From Gari tellinella (lineage: Eukaryota > Mollusca > Bivalvia > Cardiida > Psammobiidae), in the NCBI GenBank assembly GCA_922989275.2, contig OV277874.1, forward strand, positions 22,742,154 through 22,806,153: a stretch of 64,000 nucleotides of DNA. The letters are read 5' to 3'. Shown here in pieces: positions 52,962 to 63,735 of this stretch (positions are counted from its first letter, which is position 1; every line of letters begins with the position of its first letter). The notes below the pieces were generated by a model. The model worked only from the letters and a program-made list of their open reading frames with translations, was not told the origin of the DNA and made no database searches. The translations under genes were made by a program, and so were the position numbers.

Positions 52962-53048
52962 GGGGAATTCAATTTATTTTCTTACATCTAAAACTTAGTT
53001 ATTTCAAATTTCCTTATAGGTAACCTCATAGATATAACGCCTTGATCA
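52962..53048 (+). repeat. Paralogous empty site for the A copy at 51053
   Basis: GGGGAATTCAATTTATTTTC, TTACATCTAAAACTTAGTTA and ACCTCATAGATATAACGCCT correspond to 51030-51052 plus 51303-51360 without the MITE. Confidence 0.8.
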
Positions 53049-53344
53049 GTTTAGTATATCATTAAAAGTTATTGCAATAGGTAAATAACTGTATTTTCGC
53101 ACGATAACTAAGCATGTATCAAGAACAATATATAGGACCTACTTGTCAGTAAAGAATTTATTGATTAATTTATGTGCTTTGATAAATCCATGGCAACACT
53201 CTTAATATTGTTTTATCGATATTACTTATGGTATTCTGCTTTCCTGACCAAGAATCCTTCACCATCGTTTTCAAAATGAAGAAGTACAGTCTTTGTTAAA
53301 TGATATGTGAGGAAGTGGGAAAAAATCGGGACAGCAACAATGGC

Positions 53345-53600
53345 TTGTTTTGATAAACAGTGGAGAAGACGTTACTTTTTCCCAATAAACACGTTTACGC
53401 TAAAACTATGATTTCAATTGCAAACAATCAGAAGCCTGATCAGACGACGGGAAATCAAATTGCTTCAAGCGTTTTGACACTCAGATTAAAATTAATCGTG
53501 AGAAATGTCAAAAAGTTATAGTTTTCTACAGCTTAGTGCAATGTATATGCGTTCTATATGCTTTAAAACGGAAGGAATAACGTCGTATTACTGCCTCTAC
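53345..53600 (-). mobile_element. Family A relic
   Basis: ACAGTGGAGAAGACGTTACT left, AACACGTTTACGCTAAAACT, palindrome remnant (AGCCTGATCAGACGACGGG), GGAATAACGTCGTATTACTG right. Confidence 0.6.
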
Positions 53601-53989
53601 TGAAGATATATGTAATCTGACAGTAGATGTCATTTTAGATAAACACTTATCAAACGAGTCTAGCTAAGACTATTAAAGCTTAAAAGTGTTCTGCGAGACG
53701 GGTTTAATCAATCACAAGAGCAAGACGGGGAGCCTTTACATGTCTCAGAGAACATATATTGACGGTATCTTAGGTTATCGACATAATAATAATATCAATA
53801 CATAGACTAAACCTGTAGTAGTTTATCGTATGTTTATAAAAGGTTTTTGAAAGCCCCCTTCAGATATATCAATCAGTGTTAAGGTTGAACGTAGCCTTTT
53901 CATAGTCGGAACCTCTGTCTATGCAAAACGGTGAAAACATGGAAGTATATTTGTGCAACCAGTCAAAATGCATTGTCTGTGCATGTCTA

Positions 53990-54130
53990 CAAATTTTATT
54001 TTAAGCAGACGATTTTGCAGCAGTGAAGGCGTTTGGCATAATTGTCTTGTTAAGGGAGCAGCGACAATGGTCGTTGTAATGAGGGAGTCGTTCTTTGGGG
54101 CCGTTGTAGGAGGGAACATTGTATATCACT
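53990..54130 (-). mobile_element. Family C, distal half
   Basis: TTTTAAGCAGACGATTTTGC, GGGAGCAGCGACAATGGTCG, GGCCGTTGTAGGAGGGAACA. The palindrome and other half are absent. Confidence 0.6.
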
Positions 54131-54531
54131 TGAGATGCCTATATAGTACGTTCAGTTTAAGTGCAAAGATTGCCATGTTAGATTAAGTGCATTTCAAGAC
54201 GAACCGATCAGCAGTTAATAATGCAAAGAACTATGATATATGTAGTCAGACACAATTTACTTAACTGAATGAGGTATCAGCGATACTCCATGGAGGATAA
54301 TCAATGCTCATAGATATCTTATTCCACTCGAGAGTTGATAACGACCACATTTAGCGTCGAAAGTCTAGACGGTTTAAGACAAATGGTAATTCAACTCAAA
54401 ACACCATGACCGTGCAATGATTTAGATAATCCCCCACTGATCTGCATGGATAATATGATGAAGGATGTATCGGCGTTGCATATTTTTATTTGTGAATTTG
54501 TTTTGCAGAAAGGTCAATATTTAGATGTGTA

Positions 54532-54792
54532 TATGGTGGTCCCTCTTGTCAACAATATCCAATGGGAGACAAAGATTGTGTGTGTTGTTCAAAAGGAGTT
54601 GTTAAGAGGGAGATTGGCTTACATTTACAAACAGTTTGAATCAAGATCAGACGCCACGTAACGTTGTTATGTTGTTTCTGTTATTGCAGCAGTGAAAGCG
54701 TTAGACATAATTGTTTTGTTTAGGGAACAGCGACAATAATTGTTGTAATGAGGGCATCGTTTTAGGGCCGTTATACGGAGGGATCACTGTAA
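54532..54792 (-). mobile_element. Family C element, palindrome reduced
   Basis: TGGTGGTCCCTCTTGTCAAC, CAATGGGAGACAAAGATTGT, half palindrome CAGTTTGAATCAAGATCAGA, GGGATCACTGTA right. Bracketed by diverged direct repeats (GTATCGGCGTTGCATA... at 54467 and GTATCGTCATTGCATA... at 54858). Confidence 0.7.
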
Positions 54793-55211
54793 TTAAACGC
54801 AGACACTATGACTGTTCAATTACTTATATACTTAATATAATTTAGATTGATAAAGATAGTATCGTCATTGCATACTTCATGTGTGATTTTGCTTTGCAGA
54901 GAATAAAATATGTAGTTGTGTATATGTTGTCGCTCTCTACTGCTAGAACTTACAGAACGTGTTTCTAGATACGACGTGCAAACGGTTAGCAACGGATATC
55001 GGCCTTGACAAAACGTTCAAGGTGATTTAGAAACAAAATTATGTATTAATTTACGTAATTAGTTAACACGTCGTGTAAGGCAATTAAATATATTACTTAA
55101 GCTGTACATAAAACACTTATTGTTTTTACATAGCTCAATAATTAAAATTAATGTTGTGATTTCTTTGAAAATAGACTGAAACTACAAAGTCTATTTGCAA
55201 CAAAAACATAT

Positions 55212-55576
55212 ACAGTTCTCTTTCTGAACATCATCATCCAATGGGAGACAATGTTTATGAGTTTTGTTTGGAGAGAGTTGTTATAGGGAAGGCAATTGTA
55301 TTACTTTTGCATACAGCTTGAATCCAAACCAGACGCTATATAACGCGGCGTCTGATCTTGAACCAAGATGTTTGTCACTCGTCATTTTGTTGTTTTTTTC
55401 TGACAAAATGTCCAATATTTGATTTAAAAAAAAGTATTGGACGACAATTTTAAGCTGGCGAAATTGAAACCGTGAAAGGTTGGATAGAATTGTTTTGTTT
55501 AGGGAACAACCTCAAGCGTTGTTGTAAGGGGATTATCGTTTTTGGATGGGCCGTTGTAGGGAGTGAGCGCTGTATA
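55212..55576 (-). mobile_element. Family C hairpin element
   Basis: TACAGTTCTCTTTCTGAAC left, CCAATGGGAGACAATG, GTTTGGAGAGAGTTGTTATA, palindrome at about 55313-55376 with several mismatches, GCCGTTGTAGGGAGTGAGCG right. A family A-like left end (TACAGTAGATAAGAAATAG) follows at 55579. Confidence 0.78.
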
Positions 55577-55763
55577 ATATACAGTAGATAAGAAATAGTT
55601 ATTTGCCGTTTGAAAGCAAACAAAATGCAAACGGATTGCAACAAAAACAAATTCATTAGCACATGCACTCCTTAAATGTTGTCCAAATCGCAATGTTAAG
55701 TTCAGTAAAGAAATGAATGGCCGTCGATGGCCATCGATTGCGAGTAGGCTGGCTACCGATCTG

Positions 55764-56001
55764 AAATACAGATGAGAATTGTAATTCTTCCGTTCAAACG
55801 CAAACGCATTGCAATTGATACAGAAAATGACAATGATTTGACAATGCCGACTACCAGTTTTGTTTTGAGTGGCAAATAGTTTGGAGCCTGATCAGATGCC
55901 GGGTTATCCGGCGTCTGATCTGGCGTCAAACTGTTTGCAATGAAATTTATAGTTGAAGCGTAACTGGGGTTATTTAGAAAGAAAACGTTTTATCTTCTAT
56001 A
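55764..56001 (+). mobile_element. Family A relic
   Basis: ATACAGATGAGAATTGTAAT left, TTCAAACGCAAACGCATTGC, good palindrome at about 55874-55938 (GATCAGATGCCGGGTTATCC), right end decayed. Confidence 0.65.
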
Positions 56002-56462
56002 CTCCGCACGCTGCACACGGGGCACAAACTGCTAACCTAAACAGCAAACAATGGTGGTAATTGAACACGCTGCAGGTGACCTGTATTATTTAACCGAAAT
56101 ATATGTGTTATATTGTTAGAGACATCGTGGTTTAAGCATCGTGGCTACAATTAAAATAGTATGAGGTCTTATTCAAAATGTGTCAACATTATCATCACCA
56201 CTTCCTCATTTCTCGGCGCCATATGACCATTTCATGTGTCGCGGTGCCGTAAAACCCAACGCAATCAAACCACTTCCTCATTTAATGCATTCATCCCGGA
56301 GCTTTTAATTAACTAGTCAAGTTTCAGAATGAGTCTTGCCTATTTTTGACTTTTCATAAGTTAACCATTTTCTGTTTAACCTTTCTGTTTTAAACGATTA
56401 TTCAAAATAAACGAGTAGAGGTTGGAGTCTGATTTTAGTCTACTTCAAATGTATAAAGCAAA

Positions 56463-56840
56463 TACAGTTTCTTCTTTTGTACAACAACACTTATGAGTAC
56501 AGTGGAGAATGTGTTATTCTTTCCCAATAAACGCGTTTACGCTAAAACTATTTTTTGCAGTGCAAACAGTTTGGAGCCAGATCAGACGCCGGGAAACCCG
56601 GCGTCTGATCAGGCTCCAAACTGTTTGCCACCAAGATAAACAAGAATTATCAGAATTGTCAAAAAGTTGTTCTTTTCTACGTTTTAGTGCTTTGCGTTTG
56701 CGTACGTTTGCGTTTAAACGGGAAAGAATAACAGATTCTCCACTGTATGTGTGTTGTTCGGAGTTATAGGGGGAGAAAGTAATATCCTCAGAGAACATTT
56801 GAACACAGCTTGAACCAAGATCAATGTTTTATAAATCAAG
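56463..56840 (-). mobile_element. Family C element interrupted by family A
   Basis: TACAGTTTCTTCTTTTGTAC and AACAACACTTATGAG on the left, and TGTGTGTTGTTCGGAG, ACAGCTTGAACCAAGATCAA on the right, make one C copy with a family A insertion at 56498. Confidence 0.65.
56498..56747 (-). mobile_element. Family A hairpin MITE, intact
   Basis: TA flanks, both termini, near-perfect palindrome (about 56563-56627, apex GGGAAACCC). Inserted in a family C copy. Confidence 0.92.
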
Positions 56841-57422
56841 ATTACGCAGCGCGTTGCAAAATGAGAGTGTTCATACTAGTTTAAAGCAGTTGATATCTGT
56901 TTTTAATGTCAATATTCTTTTTGAGGTGCAATTTCGGTAATATACCATTAAAACAAGCCTACACTGCACGACAAACTTATCGACATAACTCAGAATATGT
57001 TATTACGTAAATGTTAATTGACAAGTCTTTACCCATAACAAACCGCCTAAAGCATGATTTCCATTGCGACAACAACGAACCATATAATCCATTATGAGCT
57101 TTGTTTTTCTCCGCACAATGGTTGATTAGGTATTTTGTATGCTCCGACAAACATAGAGGAAAGCAGTTTCATGCTTTGTTAAGTCAGCAAACACATCATG
57201 AATGGTGCATTGTTGTCGCCTCGAATAGTCAAGTGTTTTTATTCAACTGATATGAGAAATGCACCAGTGCAAACACGTATCAAGAATGGATGGAGTAAAT
57301 TACAGACGGTGAAATTCAAGAAGTAAGATACAGATTATTGTATCTTATTGTGCATATACACGCGGAAAAACTAGATATCACGGGAAGGCATATAATAAAA
57401 TAAAGAAAGTCTCGATATGTAA
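56841..57422. other. No recognisable feature
   Basis: AT-rich, no ORF or terminal repeats noticed. Confidence 0.45.
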
Positions 57423-58295
57423 TATACTAAGACGAAAAAGAAACGCAGGGTACATAAAATATTCAATATTTTTTTTATTACTCGGCCTAAATTTATGAAA
57501 ATCGGCAGATTTAAAATCTTGGCTAATGTCCACAATTTCCGTCGGATAAAATTACGCTATCTCGTTAGAGTTCGCCGTACGCGGAGAAGGTGTGAAAATG
57601 CAAAATACCATGTAAAATTTTGATGACGAGATATTCAATTGTCAAAATCAGTCAATGGTGTACGTTTGAAGTTGAAACATTGATTTACGGATTTAAAAAT
57701 TCCTTTCAACATCTTCGAAGTATGGTACGCTTAATCAAAGTTCAGAGGGGGCAAGCTGTTGCACCACTATTGGTACATCGAGACTAACAACAGGCTGTTG
57801 CCCAGTTCAATGAGCATTTCTCGACTATAGAACGTCTTGTCAGACGCATGCGAGAGATGGAAAGCCTTGCAGACCGACCGCGAGCGGGACGTCTGTACGT
57901 CACGACGTCACGTTAAGACAGGACTATCTACCCATCCCACCTACGCAATCGCCACCGTACTGCCAGTTAAACCACTGATAACACGTTAGGAAATCATAGT
58001 CAACATATCCATGCCGACAATTTACGGAACTGGTTACGTGTCAACGGTAGATGCGAGTCTGACGTCTTTACGTTGGTTTGCCACTTGCCGCTCAGCGTCG
58101 CGCACGCCGTAGCGGTGATTAGCGACACATTCGCTCAACAACTTTCCACTGATGTAGTGGTGACAGGTTCCTTGTCAATATATTTAATAATGATAAGTTG
58201 TCAACATCAAATAATCGTTCTGAATATTCAATTACATGATACCATTTAAAACTACCTTGAAAGGTAACCCTGTGTTTCTTTTTCGTCTTAGTATA
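57423..58295 (+). mobile_element. Tc1-like transposon, internally deleted
   Basis: 873 bp with inverted ends TATACTAAGACGAAAAAGAA then ACGCAGGGT on the left and the complement ACCCTGTGTTTCTTTTTCGT then CTTAGTATA on the right. Contains a decayed N-terminal transposase segment. Full-length relatives would be larger, so the catalytic part has been deleted. Confidence 0.8.
57720..58175 (+). pseudogene. Tc1-like transposase relic (DNA-binding region)
   Basis: Conceptual reading with stops and frameshifts gives fragments such as RGQAVA, then ERLVRRMREMESLADRPRAG followed by R, then SHLRNRHRTA and DNLRNWLRVNG. These resemble the paired helix-turn-helix and the GRPR-like linker of Tc1-type transposases. 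No DDE/DDD catalytic region is visible. Non-functional. Confidence 0.75.
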
Positions 58296-58969
58296 TATGA
58301 TTATATTTAATGGGAACTATTTTCCTAATAGGCACGTTTGTGCTGAAATTAGTATTTCATTTACATGTACAAATGCTTTTGAACCAGATACAACGCCAGA
58401 TAATGTAATCTTACTTACACTAAAACACCGTCTTTCTTACTTCATCATTGATTATCCATTAATATAACCACCCATATAAATGAGTGTCTTGATTTATGAA
58501 GCTTTGGAGTGTTAAAGAAATATAAGATCTAATACCACTGTAGAAATAAATGAATATGAAATGTGTGTAGTGAAAGCTATTAAGCAACCATTTAGGATAT
58601 AGTTTGATTAAAGTTTAATCCCAAGTCACTAATTGTGTATTTCCCCTAAAATACATTTAGTGTGAAAAAAATTACCCTTTCAATAGATAGCATTGGTAGA
58701 AAATTGTGATGTTTATCATTATAGAAATCCATACTAATAGTTTTCACCTTATTGACCTGTACAACGAGTTTTGAATCATTATTTTGAATCATGGCATTGC
58801 TCTTACGATTATTTGACTCATTTTAAAGTTTATGTTTACAAACTAATGATTATTGTTTTTAGAATCTTGGTAATACTATTGAAATAATGTCCCTTTTTGC
58901 GGAATTTGTTTCCATGTAAACCCATAATGTATCATGTTTATTGTGACTGAAGTTATTTGTCTTTTCTCG
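58296..58969. other. No recognisable feature
   Basis: A weak A-like fragment lies near 58340-58400 (CACGTTTGTGCTGAAATTAG, GAACCAGATACAACGCCAGA); otherwise unassigned. Confidence 0.4.
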
Positions 58970-59110
58970 CATTTTAGGTTTATATTATTTCATGTGAAAC
59001 ACTTTAGAACGCACAACTCCTATGTGAAAAGATCGCAGTAAACATCTGGCATAAAAATAATGTTAATAATAAAAGTAATATAATTAATAATAATAATTAT
59101 AGTATTTAGA
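58970..59110 (+). mobile_element. L2/CR1-like LINE 3'-end fragment
   Basis: GTCTTTTCTCGCATTTTAGG, TATTTCATGTGAAACACTTT, GAACGCACAACTCCTATGTG, AAAAGATCGCAGTAAACATC and an AAT-rich tail parallel 36529-36655 in order. Only the last ~140 bp are kept. Confidence 0.8.
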
Positions 59111-59167
59111 CTTTTTGAAGGAAGGGAGCACTGTATTTGTTTGTGTCTGTATCGGTTTCTGTATCCT

Positions 59168-59386
59168 TGGGCCCGTCTAACGAAACGTACGACAAAACCG
59201 CGTAAGTCAAAACTTTGAAATACATCTTAATTTCTCCATCTAATCCGGTCTTGTGACATCTTTTCGAAACAATTCTAAATAGATGTCATAATACATGATT
59301 AGATGGAGAAATAAATAATAAATGAGAATTTTATAACTTCATTTACGACAATATTTGTCGTAAGACGCAACCCTGTATCTCAAGTT
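59168..59386. mobile_element. Foldback element, family H
   Basis: GTACGACAAAACCGCGTAAG, GTCAAAACTTTGAAATAC, hairpin arms TTTCTCCATCTAATC / GATTAGATGGAGAAA around GACATCTTTTCG...AGATGTC, then ATAAATGAGAATTTTATAAC and TTGTCGTAAGACG. Parallels 43803-43996. Confidence 0.65.
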
Positions 59387-59785
59387 TATGCTACAAGGGA
59401 TGATATATTATGTTATTACACCTCGCTTTGAGTTACAATGTTAAATTCCCATAGACCTACAGTTAACATTTTGCATGTCTTTTACATCTATTCAAAATAT
59501 ACTGTCACTCTTTATGATATTCTTTTTGTGACGTCACTCTAAAAGACATTACTTTTTTACTCCGTCCGAAAACGTACTGTCAGCATTGACATTGAGTTCG
59601 CTATTGGATACATTGGAACGTTATAAAGAGTGGTAACATAATTATAAACAATATGACGTCATAGACGGCGACGTCGTTTCCCGCGTTACGTACATGTCTG
59701 CGCTAAATTAGTATTCACAACACATTTTATAAAATACAAATGAGACGATTCTAAAGATAGAATTGATAAGCTCGGTGTAATAAAA

Positions 59786-59935
59786 TAAATATTAGATGTC
59801 AGTTTGCGTGACATTCAAATTGTCAACCCTCGAAAACAAGAATGTCACCCTCGGCTACGCCTCGGGGTGACATGCTGTTTCTCGGGCTGACAATTTGAAT
59901 GTCACGCAAACTGCCATCTAATATTTATATATTAT
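59786..59935. repeat. Long hairpin with CTCGGCTACGCCTCG apex
   Basis: Arms AATATTAGATGTCAGTTTGC, GTGACATTCAAATTGTCA and the complementary TGACAATTTGAATGTCACGC, AAACTGCCATCTAATATT; inner arms GAATGTCACC / GGTGACATG around CTCGGCTACGCCTCG. No ORF. Unrecognised foldback element. Confidence 0.8.
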
Positions 59936-60225
59936 TATATCCCTTTCAAACGAAACTATTTGTATCTGTTATTGATCATTGTAATTGTATGACTATTTCC
60001 AAAACGAGAACAATTCATGACACGAGCTTATTTACCAAACTTTTAATAGAACTTTATCTTCAACAAAAGTATACATTCAGTATCTGTGTAGACCTTGTGA
60101 AATTTGTATTACAAAATTTACTCTGTCTTTATGATATGATCTGTCATATGGACAATTACTGCTGTGTATCTAGATCATCCATTTGTATAGTATCTATAAT
60201 GAAATCAATAATCACGTATGGAACA

Positions 60226-60774
60226 TACACTCAGTACAAAAAGAAACGCACATTTTGTATCACAATCTTATTTTATGTAGAAGGAACGTATTTGTGAATT
60301 ATTATTGAATCATTATTGAATTGGTAGCATCACAACCTGCACTAATCGGTGCGGTCATTTAAACAAGCTGTAGTTAATTCTTTCGCTGCCAAATTAATCG
60401 TGAGGTTGTTACCCCTTCACCGTCTTATTGTCGTCTGCTTCAATTTTGTTGTTTGGAAGATCGTTTCAAAGTACAATTCAATGTAGAATGACTTAAATTA
60501 AATCGATAAGAGTGTCAAACAGTTTGGATCCTAATCAGACGCCGCGATACGCGGCGTCTGATCAGGATCCAAACTGTTTGCAAACGCATTTTGGCGTCAT
60601 TAGGATGGAAATCGTTAAAAGGCAGCACAATGTTTTTTGAGTATTTTTTTTCTGAACTTGTTGCAGAATTAAATAAATCTTGAGATATGGTCTTTCTTTT
60701 CTAATTTTCCTAAAAATAAATGTATTCTAATCTGCGCCTGAACACGATGTGCGTTTCTTTTTGCACTGAGTGTA
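60226..60774. mobile_element. Family G element, interrupted by a family B MITE
   Basis: TACACTCAGTACAAAAAGAA left and TGTGCGTTTCTTTTTGCACT then GAGTGTA right, with subterminal ATCTGCGCCTGAACACGATG. Contains a reversed family B copy; the copy at 4576 also contains B, in the opposite relative orientation or position. Confidence 0.78.
60374..60618 (-). mobile_element. Family B hairpin MITE, intact
   Basis: TTAA at both ends, CTTTCGCTGCCAAATTAATC, GTCGTCTGCTTCAATTTTGT, near-perfect palindrome at about 60514-60580 (apex GCGATACGC; one arm change), GGCGTCATTAGGATGGAAAT. Confidence 0.88.
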
Positions 60775-61200
60775 CTGTGCTTGTTGTTTTAATGTAGTGT
60801 ATCACTTAATGCTATATAGTGTCAGGGTCTATTTAGGATATGTGGCAAACGTCAAGTATAACTCCCCATCGGCACATTCTATATTTGTACATCAAGACTG
60901 AAAGTGGTCTGATTATCGGTGTCATATTGTTGTAAATATTTTCCCGAAAGCATCATAAAACACATGTAATTATCACATACTATACATATCTAATGGAACC
61001 TTTATTGATAGAGACGTGTATTACTTCAGCATTTAGATGGCAAGCGACATGTAACCAGTTACACATTCAGTTTGATATTGATATATACTCATATATATAT
61101 TATAGTCAAGTGTGTAGTAAATACATTTCTAAAATTAATATCTAACCAGCTGTTAGAAAGAAATCCCAAAGAGAATGGACAAACAAATCCATGCTAATCA
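60775..61200. other. No recognisable feature
   Basis: AT-rich, no ORF or element recognised. Confidence 0.45.
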
Positions 61201-61450
61201 TACAGTGGAGAATCTGTTATTCTTTCCCGTTTAAACGCAAACGTACGCAAACGCAAAGCACTAAAACGTAGAAAAGAACAACTTTTGGACAATTCTGATA
61301 ATTCTTGTTTATCTTGGTGGCAAACAGTTTGGAGCCTGATCAGACGCCGGGTCACCCGGCGTCTGATCTGGCTTCAAACTGTTTGCACTGCAAATAATAG
61401 TTTTAGCGTAAACGCGTTTATTGGGAAAGAATAACAGATTCTCCACTGTA
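61201..61450 (+). mobile_element. Family A hairpin MITE, intact
   Basis: TA flanks, both termini, palindrome at about 61319-61383 with apex GGGTCACCC and one arm change. A typical young copy of 250 bp. Confidence 0.93.
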
Positions 61451-61497
61451 AACACAATGAATGCATATGAACCGTGCTGTGAAAAAAAAAGTCTGTC

Positions 61498-62556
61498 TTA
61501 AGGTGGTTCGACAGCGGGCGGCCCGCATCTCAAATTACGGAAATTCTGATGACTTTTACATGATCTTTTCGGCACGTGCTTATAGTAGACAATTTACATA
61601 ATTATAGAACATTTTGATAAGCTTCAGTGTCTTCTTTGTTAGCGCAGTTGGCAAAGTGATTGACTAGCAAACCAAAGGTTCCAGGTTCGATTTCCACTCG
61701 CTACAAATCTTTCTTTTTTAATAAATTGTCAGATTTTTATTGACTAGTCATTTCATAACGCAGTGACCAAAGGACAGGCTATGTTTAGTCACGTAATAAT
61801 GAATAATATCAGATGCAAGTATTGTCAAGTGACAACTAAACTGTGTAAGGATTAATAGCCTATATGACAGATATCATCTTAACACAGGACAAAAGTAATG
61901 ATAAAATATATATCTTAATACTTTTGTGATGCATTAAGCAGTCACCTGTCTTGAAAGATCTACAGGCTACATGTACCGTATTCAATGGTCCTTTATTCCA
62001 GGTTTGACTTTTGGTATTATTTTGAGCTGACGGCATGTTAAAGTTGAACTCAAGGGAGGTAGCTCGTTTTGTGTAACATTTTGTCAGAACTTCTGGAAAT
62101 CATGTATAAAATGTAAATTCCACTATAGATTTTCATTAATTTTTTGTGACTAGTAGAATTAAGTTATATCTATCTAATAAGAGTAAAATTAGTGTATGTT
62201 TAACAGCTAGAAATTTTGTAATTTGAGATTTAGTGACTCTTTCAGAATTTGACTTTTTTTTAAATATTGATATTTCCAGAAAATATGTCATGAAATATTT
62301 TTGTTTGCACAATATCTTATAGTCTCTGTACAGTTTACTTGAATATACAGAAACTCTTGAGTTATATCATTTTATAAAGAAAATATTTCTGTTCACAAAA
62401 AAAGGTGCTTTTCTCGACAAATGGTCCTGTCAGAAAAAACGGCACTGTAATATTTTTTATTTTAACGATTTTTCACTTTCCATATGGTATATTTCAATTT
62501 AATCAAGGTTTCAAAGAATTCTGACACGAAATAAGTTGACCCGAGAACCACCTTAA
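61498..62556. mobile_element. TTAA-flanked element, 1.06 kb, ends AAGGTGGTTC
   Basis: TTAAGGTGGTTC at the left and GAACCACCTTAA at the right form short inverted ends with TTAA at each edge. The interior is AT-rich, has no significant ORF, and includes a tRNA-like segment. TTAA suggests piggyBac-type mobility (inference from the target site only). Confidence 0.7.
61638..61708 (+). other. tRNA-like sequence (probable pseudogene or SINE head)
   Basis: TTAGCGCAGTTGGCAAAGTG matches an A box and GGTTCGATTTCC a B box at suitable spacing, with AGC in the position of the anticodon. Stems pair poorly, so a functional tRNA is unlikely. It lies inside the TTAA-flanked element. Confidence 0.55.
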
Positions 62557-62997
62557 TGCATTGCACACGGTGTATATCGACGCTAGCTGCCGCGCTAAAG
62601 ACGCGACGACTGGTCTTGATCTCCACTGTTTGGCACCCACATGCGTCTAAAGCATTGTATTTAGCTGTATTATATATGCTAATTGACAATGTAGACATAA
62701 CGCATATGTAGAGCCAGTGCTTTGTCTGTACAATGATTCAATGGAACAAGGCAGACTTTGTCATGACACGGTTCAATAATGTTTTTATACCACAAAACTA
62801 CATGTTTCGCCTTGTTTACGCAAGTACAATGTGCATTAACTTTAGATTTACTAACTGTATGTGTTCACTTCGGATGATCTGACACTACGAACTCTTCATG
62901 CAATAATAAAAAATAGAAAATGAAAACTGTTGACTGTTTATCTGATCTGAGTGGCCGACCGTCTGCTTAACTCGGTGCCTATTCATACATCAAACTG
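62557..62997. other. No recognisable feature
   Basis: A weak palindrome-arm fragment (GGCCGACCGTCTGCTTAACT, CATCAAACTGTTTGCAATTG) near 62952-63005 recalls families A/B. Otherwise unassigned. Confidence 0.4.
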
Positions 62998-63375
62998 TTT
63001 GCAATTGAATTATAGTGTTCGCTCTCTATTTAAACACCCAATGGGAGACAAAGTGTGTGTGTGTTGATCGGAGTGAGTTGTTTTAAGGAAGGAATATACA
63101 TATTTTTACAGTGAAAATAGTTTTAATCCAAACCAGACGCCGCGTAACGAGGCGTATGATCTGGATTCAAAATGTGTGTCACTCGTCATTATAATTTGTT
63201 TGTTCAATTGGCCACTTTGTTGATTTGAAAAATCTCCAAGCAACTATTTTAGCCAAAAACAGACGATATTGCAGCAATGAAAAAGTAACGGCACATTTGT
63301 CTTGTTTAGGAAAGAACATCAATCATTGTTGTATGAAGGGAATCGTTGTTAGGAGGTTAGTAAAACAAAACACTA
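62998..63375 (-). mobile_element. Family C hairpin element
   Basis: TTCGCTCTCTATTTAAACAC, CCAATGGGAGACAAAGTG, TGATCGGAGTGAGTTG, palindrome at about 63117-63177 with mismatches (CAGACGCCGCGTAACGAGGC), CAGACGATATTGCAGCAATG; right end decayed. Confidence 0.75.
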
Positions 63376-63517
63376 TAATTGTTTAAGCACAAGAGCATTT
63401 ATTCGGAAAGTGCAACGTCTGTTCCGCTGTTTGCAACGCCTTGCCAATTGTTGTGATAAATAGGAAATAGAAAGTTAGAATGTATACACGATATATCTAA
63501 TCTTATTGCATCTCGTC

Positions 63518-63735
63518 TTAAACCCCTTCACTGCCTTACCCCGAGTACCATAGTTTTTTTGCAAACAGTTTGGATCCTGATCAGACGCCGCGTAACGCGG
63601 CGTCTGATTAGGATCTAAACTGTTTGATACTCGTTTCAATATTTCGTAAGTCGAACTACCTAAAAATTGTTTTTTAGAAATAGAAGCAGACGACAATTGT
63701 TTAAATTTGATGACGTCATGACAGTGAAGGGTTAA
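63518..63735 (+). mobile_element. Family B' hairpin MITE, intact
   Basis: TTAA at both ends, CCCCTTCACTGCCTTACCCC left, near-perfect palindrome at about 63562-63625 (apex GCGTAACGC), AAGCAGACGACAATTGTTTA, TGACGTCATGACAGTGAAGG right. Reference for the subfamily seen decayed at 29280. Confidence 0.92.

Noticed and set aside
59899..60297. 132-codon ORF beginning in a hairpin and ending in family G
   Set aside because: It spans the arm of the hairpin at 59786-59935, unassigned DNA and the terminus of a transposon; no recognisable domain.
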